Below, in pieces: positions 51,816 through 64,000 of a stretch of 64,000 nt of DNA. Source of the DNA: Progne subis subis (taxonomy: Eukaryota; Chordata; Aves; Passeriformes; Hirundinidae); assembly GCA_022316685.1 (NCBI GenBank), contig JAKJHU010000106.1, positions 1,875,547-1,939,546 of the forward strand, written 5' to 3'. The first letter of the stretch is position 1; every line of letters starts with the position of its first letter. Below the pieces are notes generated by a model, which saw only the letters and a program-made list of their open reading frames with translations, made no database searches and was not told where the DNA came from. The translations under genes and the position numbers were made by a program.

Positions 51816-54084
51816 CCCCTCCAAGGACAGTTAAATTCTACTTACTACATTTGGTCACATGTGTCAAGCTGGGCTGAACTACCATTTCTGTAGTTGTAGT
51901 AGATTGCTGTGAGTGGAACAAATTAGCATTACTTTGGCCAGAGAGCTGGAAAGAAATGAGCACTGGGATGTTGGTGGGGTAGGGTCCCTAGGGAATTGCA
52001 GTAGAGAGCCTTTTCTGTTACTGTATATTTATTTTAAGGCACAAGTGGGGACCCAAGCCTCAATGTGCTGGGAATTCTGTAAAGATGTGATAAATAGATA
52101 ATTGCCAGACCTAAAGAATTTGAGGGCTAAGTCAGACGAAAGACAGTAGGTAAAGCAAGAAGTTGCAAGGTAAAGCATAAAGTAACAGGTGACTGTTACA
52201 GTATACTTGTGTTTGAACTCTGAGAATTTTTTGTAAGTGATACAAGTATGGTAGATACTGATTATATCATATTGATACAGTTACGTGGTAATTTAAATGA
52301 TGTAACTATATCAAACACCAGGGGGGAGGAAAAAGTGAAAAAGAAAGCTAAAGCATCAGAAGATAAAGTAACTGAACTACCTACAAATGTCTGCGTTGAT
52401 TATATGTGACTCTGCAGTGAAAAGTTCTTTCAGTATTGCAAAGTGTCCTGAGTGTTCTAAACTCCTGTAACCTGAAGTGATTTGTTTGATTAGTAGAATG
52501 GATGTTCTCAGCAGAGTGTGAGGAGGCATGCCTGTGTGTGTCACTCCTGCTTGGGCTGTGGTAGATAGAAGAAAATGTTCTACAGTGTATAAAAATATAC
52601 TAGATGAGATTATTAACCACTTACTGCAGAGGAAGGTTGAAATACTTCTTTAGAGCACGGATATCAAAGCAACATGTCTGATGCATGTGGAACATCTACT
52701 GTGGGGATTACCTCATGTATCAGGTACTTTTATCAGTTAATGTGTGTATGCCTGTTGCTTTCTCAGATCTGCCACCCTGTGTCCTTGTATTTGGTTGTGA
52801 TCCATTAAGAATACAAAGGCCATATTTTTTGATAGTACTTCAGCATCTGTAGAGGTATCACTTCAGGCACACAGTGAGAAAAGGAGATCTTGGAATATGC
52901 ACTTTAGTGGCATATGAATATTAAAGAATTCTGGCATGGTACATCTAATTCTTGAAGTGTGTTCTGAAGGAGCAAGCTTAATATTTAGAATAAGTTTTGA
53001 AAGAAAGATTCAGCCTCGTTTGGGTTGCTGTTGTGACACTGCTCATCAGCTGTGTGCCACTGTGAGGTACTTCAGCGTCTGTCAGACTTGTAATCTGATG
53101 AGCTATACTTGGAATAAACCTGAGTTGATGAAACAATCAGTGAGCCTTTGGCTCTCTCAGAACTGATTAGTGAAAATCTAGCTGGCCTTTGCTCATGTGA
53201 CACATAACACAGCACTCTATGTACTGAGGCTGAACCATGGAGATTTTGCACCGTGCCTGACCATTACTTAATGCTAATAGCTGTTAAGGGCATGGTTGGC
53301 TTATTAGAGAGAGTCTACGTCCTTGCAAACATTAGAATTGTGATTATGTAAATACCTCAGTATTTGCTGACAGGCTGGGGAGTTTCTTATTGATATTCCA
53401 GACAGCTCTGGTCATTTTTCCATAGATATCAGTAGTGCAGTGACTGCTAAATACAGAAGAATGATTGGTTCAAATTTATGCATGTTAATTTTCAAACTTC
53501 TGTCTAGACTCCATAAAATTAACCAGTCATCCATGGAGATACAAGTGAATTTCAAGGTATTGCTTGACACAGCCTGACACGTGCTCATGTGGCAGTTGCA
53601 CAAAAAGCAGTGACTGCTTGCTGCATAGCTGATGTGTGACACATACTATACCCTATGTGGAATATACTGTTCCATGCATTTGTTCTGTAATAAGTGCACT
53701 CAATGTGGTTCAGGGAAACCTTCTATTGGAGAAGGATTTGTACAAACCCATTGATGTGACTACTCACATTTATCAGATTAAAGAATTGGTCCCAAAGTCT
53801 GTGGGTTTATTTGACAGTACAGTCAAGGTTTGTGGCTTTCATCTACAAGCAAGCAAGAATACTGCAAAATAAACTGATGTACTGTTTTACTGAGTGACTT
53901 GATCCAAAATCTGTCTAATAATAATTCTGTAAAGTTCCAGAATGTCTTTGGCATTCTACATTAGTATCAAGTAATTATCTCAGCTAAGATAAAATGAGGG
54001 TCAAGATTGGTTCTGGCTCTTAGAGCTGGAATGTTGCTTGTATTATTGAACTGTGTAAATTTAAAGCTGCATTAGGAAGAGATG

Positions 54085-54100
54085 AAAAAAAAAAAAAAAA
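54085..54100 (+). repeat. Poly(A) tract, 16 bases
   Basis: Sixteen A residues in intron 2, with no associated element. Confidence 0.9.
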
Positions 54101-54779
54101 TCCTCCAAAGTGAATTGCATAGTGACTTTTTTGAAAAAATGGTCTCAAGTTGTTTTTAGAAGTAAACAAGGGTTACTGGTAATTAAATCTATGTTGGTTG
54201 GACAGACACAAGCTGCCATAAATTGCTATTAGTGGAATACTTCTTGTGTTGAGCTCGGTATCTGATGTTTGAGGCTCTTAACTGGAAAGATCTCATTTCT
54301 TATAAAATGATTACACTAGGTTTATAATTTGGCATTTTGTGAAGCTCATCAAAATTATACATATGGGAGAAAGACCATAGCCTGCAGTCTTATCCTGACA
54401 AGATAGTATTCTGACTAGATTAGACTAGTAAAATAGGAAATGTGCCACTTGGTTAGTGTGGCTTGGCCTAGCCCTGCCGTCATGGAATCATTGTACTAAG
54501 GTGCAACAGGCAATGCCATCTAAATGTTTGGCTGGTACCTCTAAATATCACAAATACTATTTGACCTATATGTCCTTTATCTGATGCCTAATTTCATATC
54601 ACTGGATATGAAGCTGGTGTTGCTGTAGATGTCATGCTGCAGCACAAACTGTTTCAAGGGTTTTCCTGTCCAGCCTCTCCTACGTGACAGGACCTTTCCC
54701 CACACATTGTCATCTTCCTGTGTGTTCTCCTCAAAACTACAGACACTTTTTGCAGGGGTCCCATAACAGTTCTGCTTTT

Positions 54780-55130
54780 GCTTTGGAGAAGGTTGTGAAC
54801 AGCTCTTCCCACCAGGAAGAGGTGGCCCAGGAGCCTCATTTGAGCCCAGCCTGGGGCGCAGTGACACTGATAGCAGCCCTGCAGGAGTGCCAGCCTCCAG
54901 CTGTGTCCCAGCCCTGCTCAGCCGGGATGACATCCTGGCCTGGGCTCAGCACATCCGTGTCCCCAGGGAGCTGCCCGTGCCCAGGGCTGGGGCTGCCCCC
55001 AGCTGTGCTATTCCCTGCTGAGAATTCCCTGCTGAGGCTGTGCTCCTGCCTCCATGGGGAGGGAGCTCCCACTGCTTCTGCACGAGGGATGGACCTCACT
55101 GGCACACAGGTGCCACCATAGCGTGCTAGG
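54780..55130. other. Isolated GC-rich block in intron 2
   Basis: About 350 bp that is clearly richer in G+C than its flanks, with a local duplication of TTCCCTGCTGAGAA near 55011-55036. Long frames are open on both strands (54684-55121 plus; 54836-55138 minus), as expected from stop-poor GC-rich sequence. Neither shows a domain I recognise. It could be a fragment of an unrecognised LTR or other repeat, or an unannotated exon; the data do not decide. Confidence 0.5.
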
Positions 55131-58021
55131 ATCAGCACCTGCTAGTTTTAATGAGTATTTCAGTATTTCATGGGTTTAGGTCCCTGATTTTACAGTGATA
55201 TCAGCGTATTAGCCATCACCGTGGGAAAGGATCAAGCTGCACAGAACAATATTAATCCTTGAAACAGTATGAAAACGTTGAAAATTCTAATATGAGATTA
55301 TTTTCTTCACTGAGGAGGGTGCGGCAAATCTCAGCTGATAGATTGTGTGACTAAGCCAGTTTCTTTCCTGTGTGAATACATTAACTGTGATGATAATACC
55401 CTGAGAAATCCAGAGGGTCAATTCTTCAAAAGTAGTTTGATGAAAATTTGCATGTATTTGAAACAGATTTCAATGTCTGTCTGTTTTAAAGATCTAGGTG
55501 AAAATATTTTAAAATCCACATCATGAAATAGGAATAATGGAATTTAACATTTTGTGACTGTGCCTGTGTTAGGTGAATGTGTTGGTTAGCTGTCCATCAC
55601 TATTGTGATTCTCACCTAACTCAGTATTTGTGTGGAGGTTTGTTGGAGTTAATCACTTTTTTATAATGACGCCTGTAAATCCAAATATAAAAATATATTC
55701 TCAGTTGTTTATATTCATTTCTTTTAGCACAAGAGGAATGCTTTAGAGTATGAATTTGCATCAGAATAATTCATAAAGCAGTTTGTTTCAGGGCTGTTTA
55801 TTCCCTTCCAAGCCCTCTCAAAAATAGCCACAGTAGAATTATGAATATTGAGGTATTTTTTTGAATCACATGTACAGTTGTCCCACGGGAGCAACTTGAT
55901 CCTGGACAGGGATTTAGTAGACTGTGGGTGCAAGTTAGGAATACAGGAGGCATTGCCAATGAATGCAGCTGGAGATAACAGTGCTCCATGCCAGGGACAA
56001 ACAGCACAAACACTGACATGAGTTTCCATGCCCTACAGAGTTGATGAGGAGATCCAGGCAAAGTAAGACATTATGTATGTTCATCCCAGCACATCACGGC
56101 TAAGAGGAGAGAAACCTCGTGTCATGGACTTGGTGCCACAGCAAAATGTTTCAAGTATCTTGGTGCCTGGAATCTATCTGGACTCTATCTACATCTATCC
56201 CCAGTAGGGGAAGGTATAGTATTTTCACAATAAAAATGGCTTTGGTTGTTCCCATGAGTTGTGTTGGTATTTCAGAGGAACATGTGTGGTTAGCAGGTAG
56301 GATGGTTCTGTCAGTGTGAATCATTTCAGTTTTACCAACAGATACTCCTGTCTGAGCAGCTGTCCTGCAGAGGTGTGTTGCTTTGCTTCTCAGACAGCTT
56401 TGCCTTGTAAACATTTTGGTTCTTATCAGCCTTGTCAGGAAGCAGACAGTCTGCTGCTCTGTCTATACATTAAATTGTGTTCTGAAAATGGAAATATTTG
56501 GAACACAAATGCTTCGAATAAATATTTGAAGCAGCACAGTGATTACAATGCAGCAAAAATAATGAAAATGCTAGGCTCAGTGTTGCAAAGTGATAACTCC
56601 ATTGAAAGCACCTTGTGGTGGTGGGTGTATTTCTGTTTTCTATAATTACACAATGTGGAGAACTATTAATGGAAAGCCTGTTTGTGCAAACCCTGAGGAG
56701 GACATCACTGAGATGCAGAGTTCCCTTTGTGTTCATGATGGCATGCTTTTGACGTACAAACAAAAGACAACTGCATTTTTCAACTGCTTTTTTTAATCAA
56801 GAGCCCCATTTTGCCCTTTTCTGTAAAAATGTGCCCTCTTTTGTCAGGACTGGTCTATGTGCACTTTTCATTCCATTATATTCACATCCCTAATGGAAAT
56901 AGTTGTCTTCTGCCATGGGCATAGATGTACAGTGTCAAGATACCTTATCCCTGAGATTTCTTTTATTCTTGCTTTCTAAGTCTTGCTTACCGTGGAACAA
57001 ACACCTTTGTGCCTCTGAGTCTCCATCCAGATTAAGACAATTGTACCACTTTAATGACACTTTTATGATATGACTTCTGCATGTGCACTGTATTCATTGA
57101 ACATTATTGCTTTTGAAGTGTTTTTTTTTTTAAGATATCCATCTCATTCCTAACATGTTTGTGTATAATCCTAGCTCTCAGTACCAGTACTCTATTATGT
57201 GTATCTAGGTCCCTGATGGTGTGTTGTGTCCTCAAGCCCTCTCTGTTCATAATGACACGACTGACCCCTTTGAGGCAATTCCTTGAAAGAAGATAACAGT
57301 TTTTCCCCTGACCTTGACCACCAGGCTGACTGTTGTGTTCAGCTCTCCTGAGGACACTGCTCTGTTTCCCTCAGGAATGTGAAAAAGTAATTTCCCCAGA
57401 TAACAGCCAAAAACCCAATTAAGCTTAGATTAAAGAAAAAGAGGATTTATTGGCATTTTATGGAATAGAGAGAAAAGGAAAATAAAAGAGGAGATATTAA
57501 ATTGCCTGAAGTAGAGACACAGACTGTCCAGTTTCTAGCATTGCTCTTCAGTTTACTGAATAATTGGTGGAATTTTAGCTGGTTTTAACCATTTAACAGT
57601 CAAACATTGTGTTACAGCCCAAAGCCATGTCCGTCTTTTTCTGTTGGAGCTGGAAAACCTGTGACACACTGTCTTTGAAACACTGTGTGAGGCTGGAAAA
57701 CCCCCTCAGTGACTTGGTCTCTGAATTTGGTGTGAAGGTGTCAGTAGTTACAAAACATGTTTATTTTCCCTGTGGGATGCTAAAGGACACGCAGATTGGA
57801 CCAAGTGCACAAGATTTTAATTTCCATTTTCCTGGTACGTTGTATTTCAACACATGATTTTTTAACACCTTTTGTACAATGTATTTCACATCTCATTGTT
57901 GTACTCCAGATGATCCATTGTCTTCTCATTACCCATTTGAATGGAACACTAGGCACTTCCTAGTTTGAAACGCAAGAACACGAACTATTTGCATATTTTT
58001 AATTAACCCTCTCTTTGTATA

Positions 58022-58155
58022 GATTAAGATTGCCTTTAGTAACTGTCAGGTTTCTTGGCCAGTTGAATAAACAGCTTCTTGCATGCATTTCAATTACTGC
58101 ACTATTATATTGCTAATGAGTCTAAGCAACAGTTTCTTGGAGGCAATCTTAATTT
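58022..58155. repeat. Short element-like segment with 13-bp inverted termini
   Basis: ATTAAGATTGCCT at 58023-58035 is the exact reverse complement of AGGCAATCTTAAT at 58141-58153. The enclosed segment is about 105 bp. It may be a small inverted-repeat element or coincidence; no target-site duplication is evident. Confidence 0.45.
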
Positions 58156-61100
58156 AGCGATTTCATTCCCATTTTTATACAGGTACAGTGTTCCAGCTAT
58201 GTTATTAATGGTGCCATCTCAGCTTTAGAGGTGGATAGAGAATTAAAAATCAGCATGACGAATACATCAGTTATAATTCAAATTGTGAAGCCATGCTATA
58301 ACTTATTTTCATACCACAGTCCCAAACTGTTTCACAGTGTACACACAGAATGTAGATTGCACAGAACACTCTGCCCTCAGAAGGCAGCAGCCAAATGTGC
58401 AGTGCTTGACTTGGGAAGGTTCAGTCGTGGTCAAAACGTGACTGTTGTGAACCACATGTACCATCTTTATCTCTGGAAGCAGACAGCCCTTTAGGGCTTT
58501 TATGGTCTTGTTGGGAGGGTTTCTTCGTGACAAACAGTGAGCTTTGCAAGGTGAAAGGTCGAGCTTACCAGTATAGCCAAATTCTTACCAAAACCAATGT
58601 TTATGTGTACAATTGCAAATTTTGAAGTTTCAGCAGTGTGCAGAATGTTCTGCAAAGCTCTGGGCTGATGGACAGCTGCGAAAGCAGTGGGATAAACAGC
58701 AGTAGGATGATTTATAAAAGAACCTAAAGGTCTTTTGTAGTTAGAGAGAGAAAACGTGATTGGAAATAATTCTCACTATACTATTAAAACTAGGGCTCAG
58801 CTTTTTGGCCAGATAGTTCAAAGTCATCTTTGGAGCTATTGTATTAGAAAAGCAACCAAAGAAATGCCAGGGTCAAATGTAAAACAGCATCAGGAAGGTC
58901 AGAGAGATGCATTTGCAAGTCAAGAAGACATTGAAGGGGATCTAATTATAGGCTTAATTGCTGTAGGTAATGACAATTCAAGCTACTATATTTAACATAG
59001 CCTGGATAGTATCACTGAGGTCATCCAATAGATGAATCAACAAATCCAAAGCAGATTTTCAAGAAACATTTGGAAAAAAAGGGAAAGTCCTAGACCCACT
59101 GAAGCCAAGAGGACTTTAATCAGTGAGGCAGGTTTTCCAGCAGAGCCCAGGTTTCACCCTCAGCACAGAAAGGCTGTGGCTTTGCTTCAATGTGACTATT
59201 CATAAATTTCTAATAATGTATCTGCTTATCATTTTTCTGGAGCAATGCCCATGATGCTCTGTGGTTTCAGAGCTGGAAGCTGATGCAGGGAACTATGATC
59301 CCGTTACTAGACCCATTTCTGCCTTGCGTGGTGACTTTGGCTGAGGAACGTGGGAATATTTTATGATTATTTGCTCCTTAGTCTCTTCACATCTAAACTA
59401 CCAATCTGTCTTCGTAAAAGCTTAAACATCAATGATGAACAGTCCTATGTAAGTGCAGTAACTTGATGCTCAAGGAGGAGACAAACAAGGTCCAGTGAAG
59501 ACTTGAAGTGAAAGGTGAAGTTAGTTGCATTTACTGCATTCCTACTTGTTCATATTTGTAGTTCACAAAAGCACAAACAATGTGGTATTAGTTCATGGTC
59601 TATAAAAGAAAATCACATTTTTATTCTTGCATTTCAGTTGGTCTCATTTTTACGAACTTTGCAGTTGTGTTTCACTTGGGATGTATTTGGCTGCTTGACA
59701 AAGTGATTGGAGATTTATAATTCCTTATTAGTAACTCAAGGCTCTAAAGGGAATAACAGAGTACTTATTTACTTTTCTAGGTCAGACTCATGATGTAGGA
59801 GTTTAATGAACTTCTGCTAAACAGGAATTGAAGCAGAATTAAAATCTCAGAGTGCATCTGTCCAATAAGGTATTAATCTTATTTTCTATAGGTTAGATAT
59901 TTTTTACTTGCACACGTGGTTTATGCTGCATTTTCTAAGTAATCAGCCAAGAATATGAGACTGTCATACAGAACCTGGTATTAAGTCAATGCACTGATGT
60001 GATTTTGCTCTGAAATTGCGTTAAGTCAAATAACTGTATTTATATTTCAGTGTGTAGGGCAGTAAGATCCCACTTCACATGTGCTGAAAAAGAGTTTGTG
60101 ATTCATGTTAGCAGCCCAACTATTGCTGCAGCTTTGATGCCTCTCAGATGTTGTTTGTATCAATAAGATGGGCACTTCTCTGCCAAGAATACATTGAAAT
60201 CTATCTTTAGGAAGAAAGGTACAGTATTTATATTTCCCTGTTAGTGTGAAGGGAATAGAGTACTTCATGTTCTTGCAGGAGATGAACATTGGGATTTATT
60301 TGATGGTACAAAATTAATGACTGAGATAAAGATGCATGAAAGGAAGACAAAAGCATGTTGCATAAGTAGAGTCATGCTTTGCATTGGACTTGCGTGGCAG
60401 GAAATAACATCTCCTCTTATAACATTCAGAAAGGTCTGCAGGTAAAACTGTAATATACTTGAAGTATTTAAATTGATACTGTTTAAGCCTTAGAGGTGTA
60501 ACTGTATATGGACATAAAATGCCAACTCTACTTAGTTTATATAGTATTCAGTAAATATATATACATTAGCATAGGTATAAGACAGAATATAGTTATCTGA
60601 GGGAAAAAAAACCCAATAACTTAATTACAAACCAAGAGATAGTAGAAAACAATGAAGGAGGGGTTGTCTTAAATATCTATCTTTATGCTTATTCATAGCT
60701 CTGAGGAAACACCTTCCTTCACACTGTCCTAATACTGGTCCTGAAGTTCCTCTGCCTTTTTTTCAGAAACTGGAGATCCAAGTAAACTGCATAAATCCTC
60801 CAAGCTCTCAGTTAGACAAGGAGGTCCTCTGCTTTGCCATGGAGGGTGGCCTGGTTAGTGTGCTTATCTACAGTGCAGGAGTCAAACCCTTTGTACTTCC
60901 TTGGTCAGAAGTGATCTACAATTGTTTCTCAAGGATGCAACCATTATATTTAAGGTACAAACTCATGTAGAGGTCAGACTGCTTTGTACTTCTGTTTGAA
61001 GCTGTGCCTGTAGGCACAGAGACCCGAGCAAGGGGAACTGTGAGCTGAATGCTGGGAAGAGCTGGGTTTAACCACTGCTCTGTCTGCATCTTATCCAATG

Positions 61101-62964
61101 ACCATTTTACAGAGAGCTCCTGAAAGCCCTCAGGGCATTGATGAGCTCCTTGAGCCACCACGAAAGCATGTTGTGCAATCTCTGTTCACCATCTCTTCTC
61201 CTTATTCACTCTTTGGCTTATTTCTGCATTAAGTAATGGAAAGGAGTATTGAACTTAAAATTCATTTTCTGCCTTACTCCCATCAGCTAAGTGGCCAACT
61301 GGCAGAGAGTTTCAAATCCTAATTATGCTCAACAATATAAGAGAGAAAGCACCTAGCATCCAAATATTGAGCTAGGCTCTAAGAGATATGAGAAAAAAAC
61401 TACTCTGTAAGAGATAAAGCCATTCTATTAAACGAATCTGATGTGGAAGAGAGGGGGAGGACGGATATTTTTATTTGCTTTTCTGGTTTTGACCAGAGAA
61501 TTACTTGGCTCAGAAGCAATAAACTACCATTACTCTCGTAAAAAACACTTAAGCAGAACTTCAAATACTAAAATTAAGTTCATATTTAATAATCAAGTGA
61601 GGCTCTTCTCCTGTGACAGCTAAGCGGAGAAGGATATAGGAAGCTTTTGAAGCATTATTGGTTCTGATTTTGTAGGTGGTCAGTGGAAGGATTGGTTGTA
61701 GTTGTTTGTTTGCCACAAAGACTAAAACAGTAGGAAATTCTAGAGCTTTTGAGGGGAATGCAGTGGAGGTTATTGCCTTCTGTAGGATGTGAATAATGGG
61801 AATAACTTCTTGTGTGCTGGGTGATGGGAGGACATCAGACCCCAGACCTATACTAAGGAGTCATGTAGATAGTGAGAGAGGAGAAAAGATGTGATCACAG
61901 CCAGGCACTGTTTTAGAGGAGACATTAATGTAGAAGGATTTGTAATGTAAATCTGGCAGAATTTAGCATGATTGAGGGGGGGATGCAACTTCCCTAGTAA
62001 AAAGCACTTTATTTACTGCATAGGTGAATCTCTGCTCAGATTGCTTTCCCCAACATAATATACTTGTTTTGGTATAACAATGACATGTCTCTAGAATAAA
62101 AATTGCCTAAGAATGGAAAAGGCTGACTACAGAGGAAGGGTCTTTCTCTTTGGAAGGGGTCAGTAGAGACAATGATGTGATAATAGCATTCCTATCCTTT
62201 TCATTGATGTGGGATTTTTTTTTCCACTAAGATATATGAACTGCCTTGAAAACTGGGTCAGCCTAAATGCTGTCACAAGTGCTCATCACCAAGCATATAT
62301 TGCTGCATACCTGTCACACTTGGCAGCTGGAACGAATTTCATGAAGAAACCAGGGTAAAAGGTGAAGATCAGCAGGATTATTGGCTGTGAAGGAATCACC
62401 CTTTTGCAGTTTTTCTGGTACAAAACAAAGAAAATGGGTGAAATTATGCTTAATAGTGATAAATACAAATACTTGACTTTTTGGATATAAACTGGTATTT
62501 TTGTTAGTCAGATTTATTTGCATACATTTGGTAAATGCAGTGTGATTCCCATGGTGGATTATTCTTGCTGCTTAAGTGACTGAATTTATTGACACATCTA
62601 GACACGGAAATTTACTGGGAATTGCTTGAAACCCTTTAGGGGTTGAAAGTTCTTTAAATGGAGTCAGTTTCAGTGTAATAATGGGCTTGTTGGTGATAAA
62701 TTAAAAATATATATTTTCGGCTCATCAGGGAGGAACTTTCTAGAAGACACTCCTTTTTTTATGCCAAAGTGAAGTTATGTGCATGAGATCCATCATATCT
62801 GCTCATGCCATATCTTTGCTCCAGCAGCTCTTGATCATGGTTCATCATAGTTTAGGATTTGAGCTGGAGAACAACAGCATCTCATCCTGGAGGGACTGTC
62901 CAGCAGTGCTTGGGGAACAGCTGCCTGGACGTGCCCTGTGTGCTGCATGGAAGCCAGGGAGCTT

Positions 62965-62984
62965 TGAGCCTGAGCTCAGGCTCA
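62965..62984. other. Perfect 20-bp palindrome
   Basis: TGAGCCTGAGCTCAGGCTCA reads the same on both strands with no spacer. It lies in a locally GC-rich patch of intron 2. Confidence 0.95.
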
Positions 62985-64000
62985 GCCCTGCACTCTCCTC
63001 AGTGCGTTAACATAAGCTGAAAGCATGGGGACAGATGACAGGCTTTGTTGTGGGGGTAGGGAAGGGGCAGGGAGAATAAATATCAGGCTATCTCTACAGC
63101 TGAAGCCTAGGAGTAAGTGACTCATCTGCATCCCTACCTGTTCAGTCCTTGGCTTTTTGCCTGACTATACCTTCCAGGTGCCAGAAGGCAGTGGTGGCTT
63201 TGTGATGCAAATCAGTTCCGCCAGCTCGAAGAAAGTAGCTCATTCATTCCTCATCAATTTTTAAGGCAGCTTGTAATGTGTCTCATTTAGCATAAAGGAT
63301 TTTGCCCAGTGTTTCAATCAGACAGTTACAATCTCACTCAAAATTCGTTTAAAAAGAATTTCTGTTCACATTGTCACTATGAGTTCTTCATGAGTGCCAA
63401 CAACTGGACTGAGAGACTGAAACAGATACATTTTCTCTGCCGGGGTGAGAAGAAATTTTGCCTGTGAGAATGAGTTGAAGAGTTGCTGGGTTTTCCTGAG
63501 GAGGAAGGCAGGAGCAGAAAGACAAAAATGGTCCAAATGACCGTATTTTTTTACTAGGACATGTGCCAGGTCACTCATTAGTGGCCAGTTCTCCAGAAGG
63601 GGAAGCAGCACAGTAGTCTTTTGCCTAAGTGGGAAGAGTAAAGCAAATAGAGGCTCCAGTGCATCTGTTTGAGAGGGATGGAGCAGGAATAGATTTGCCA
63701 AAACATACGTGGGATGTCCTGGAGTTCAGAGATGGAGCCAGCAGCAGGGTGGGCAAGAGAGAGGAGTTGCTGTGATGCTGAAGTCATGTTACCCTGCAAA
63801 AGCTTTGGGTACAGGATATTCTCAGGCTTTGCTGCAGATCTGATTCTGGGGAGAAGGGTGTATTAGACTGAGGCAGAAGAAATGCTGGGCTTAATTGGTG
63901 GCAGAGCACTGTTCTCCAAAACCCTGGCAGGAATCCTCACACTAACAGGGCTAACAAGGAGAATATGGCACAATTCACAGTTAGGACTACTTAAAAACTC

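Larger units (their letters stand above)
25518..64000 (+). other. ST6GALNAC5: ST6GALNAC5 intron 2 (partial, more than 38 kb)
   Basis: From the exon 2 donor to the right edge I find no frame resembling exon 3, which should encode a catalytic-domain segment of roughly 130 residues containing the L sialyl motif. The intron therefore exceeds 38.4 kb, consistent with the very long early intron of the mammalian gene. It is AT-rich and holds CR1 fragments, a solo LTR, microsatellites and a minisatellite, all listed separately. Between these I see no recognisable gene on either strand. Confidence 0.8.

Noticed and set aside
60761..60830. Exon-like segment after a TTTTTTTCAG acceptor-like site
   Set aside because: No homology to ST6GALNAC5 exon 3 or any protein I recognise. 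Acceptor-like strings are common in T-rich introns.
63366..63701. 111-codon minus-strand frame near the right edge
   Set aside because: No recognisable domain, no supporting splice or promoter context; treated as chance.
25518..64000. Search for ST6GALNAC5 exon 3
   Set aside because: No frame in the window carries the expected L sialyl motif segment, so exon 3 must lie beyond the right edge.

Overview
The window is nuclear DNA from a bird, most likely a songbird. The evidence is AT-rich, gene-poor sequence with one strong CpG island, four CR1 LINE 3'-end fragments of avian type, and a solo ERVL-type LTR of a kind common in passerines. No bacterial-style operons, rRNA, tRNA or CRISPR arrays were seen. 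Nearly all the open frames of 60 to 190 codons are chance frames or lie inside repeats.

The only protein-coding gene I can support is the 5' end of ST6GALNAC5 on the + strand. This gene encodes the ganglioside alpha-2,6-sialyltransferase that makes GD1alpha. Coding exon 1 (24655-24669) encodes only Met-Lys-Thr-Leu-Met. A 626-bp GC-rich intron follows, and coding exon 2 (25296-25517) encodes Arg-6 to Lys-79: the signal anchor and the Golgi stem. Both exons lie in a CpG island of about 1.8 kb that also holds the promoter and 5' UTR. The catalytic exons are not in the window, so everything from 25518 to the right edge is intron 2, at least 38.5 kb long. In mammals ST6GALNAC3 lies upstream and PIGK downstream; neither is visible here.

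Layout: 1-24.05 kb is intergenic, with poly(A) tracts, a 14-bp triplet repeat with a hairpin, and a heavily decayed L1/Tx1-type LINE reverse transcriptase on the - strand (about 13.89-15.01 kb). 24.05-25.85 kb is the CpG island with exons 1 and 2. 25.85-64 kb is intron 2, with a (TTC)n/poly(T) tract, CR1 fragments near 34.1, 42.1, 48.0 and 51.5 kb, a solo LTR at 44.25-45.24 kb, a minisatellite near 48.6 kb, a GC-rich block near 54.9 kb and several small inverted repeats.

I found no new gene system. The most notable signal is the L1/Tx1-like RT fossil, because avian LINE content is dominated by CR1. It was recognised by reading degenerate frames by eye and needs a profile search.
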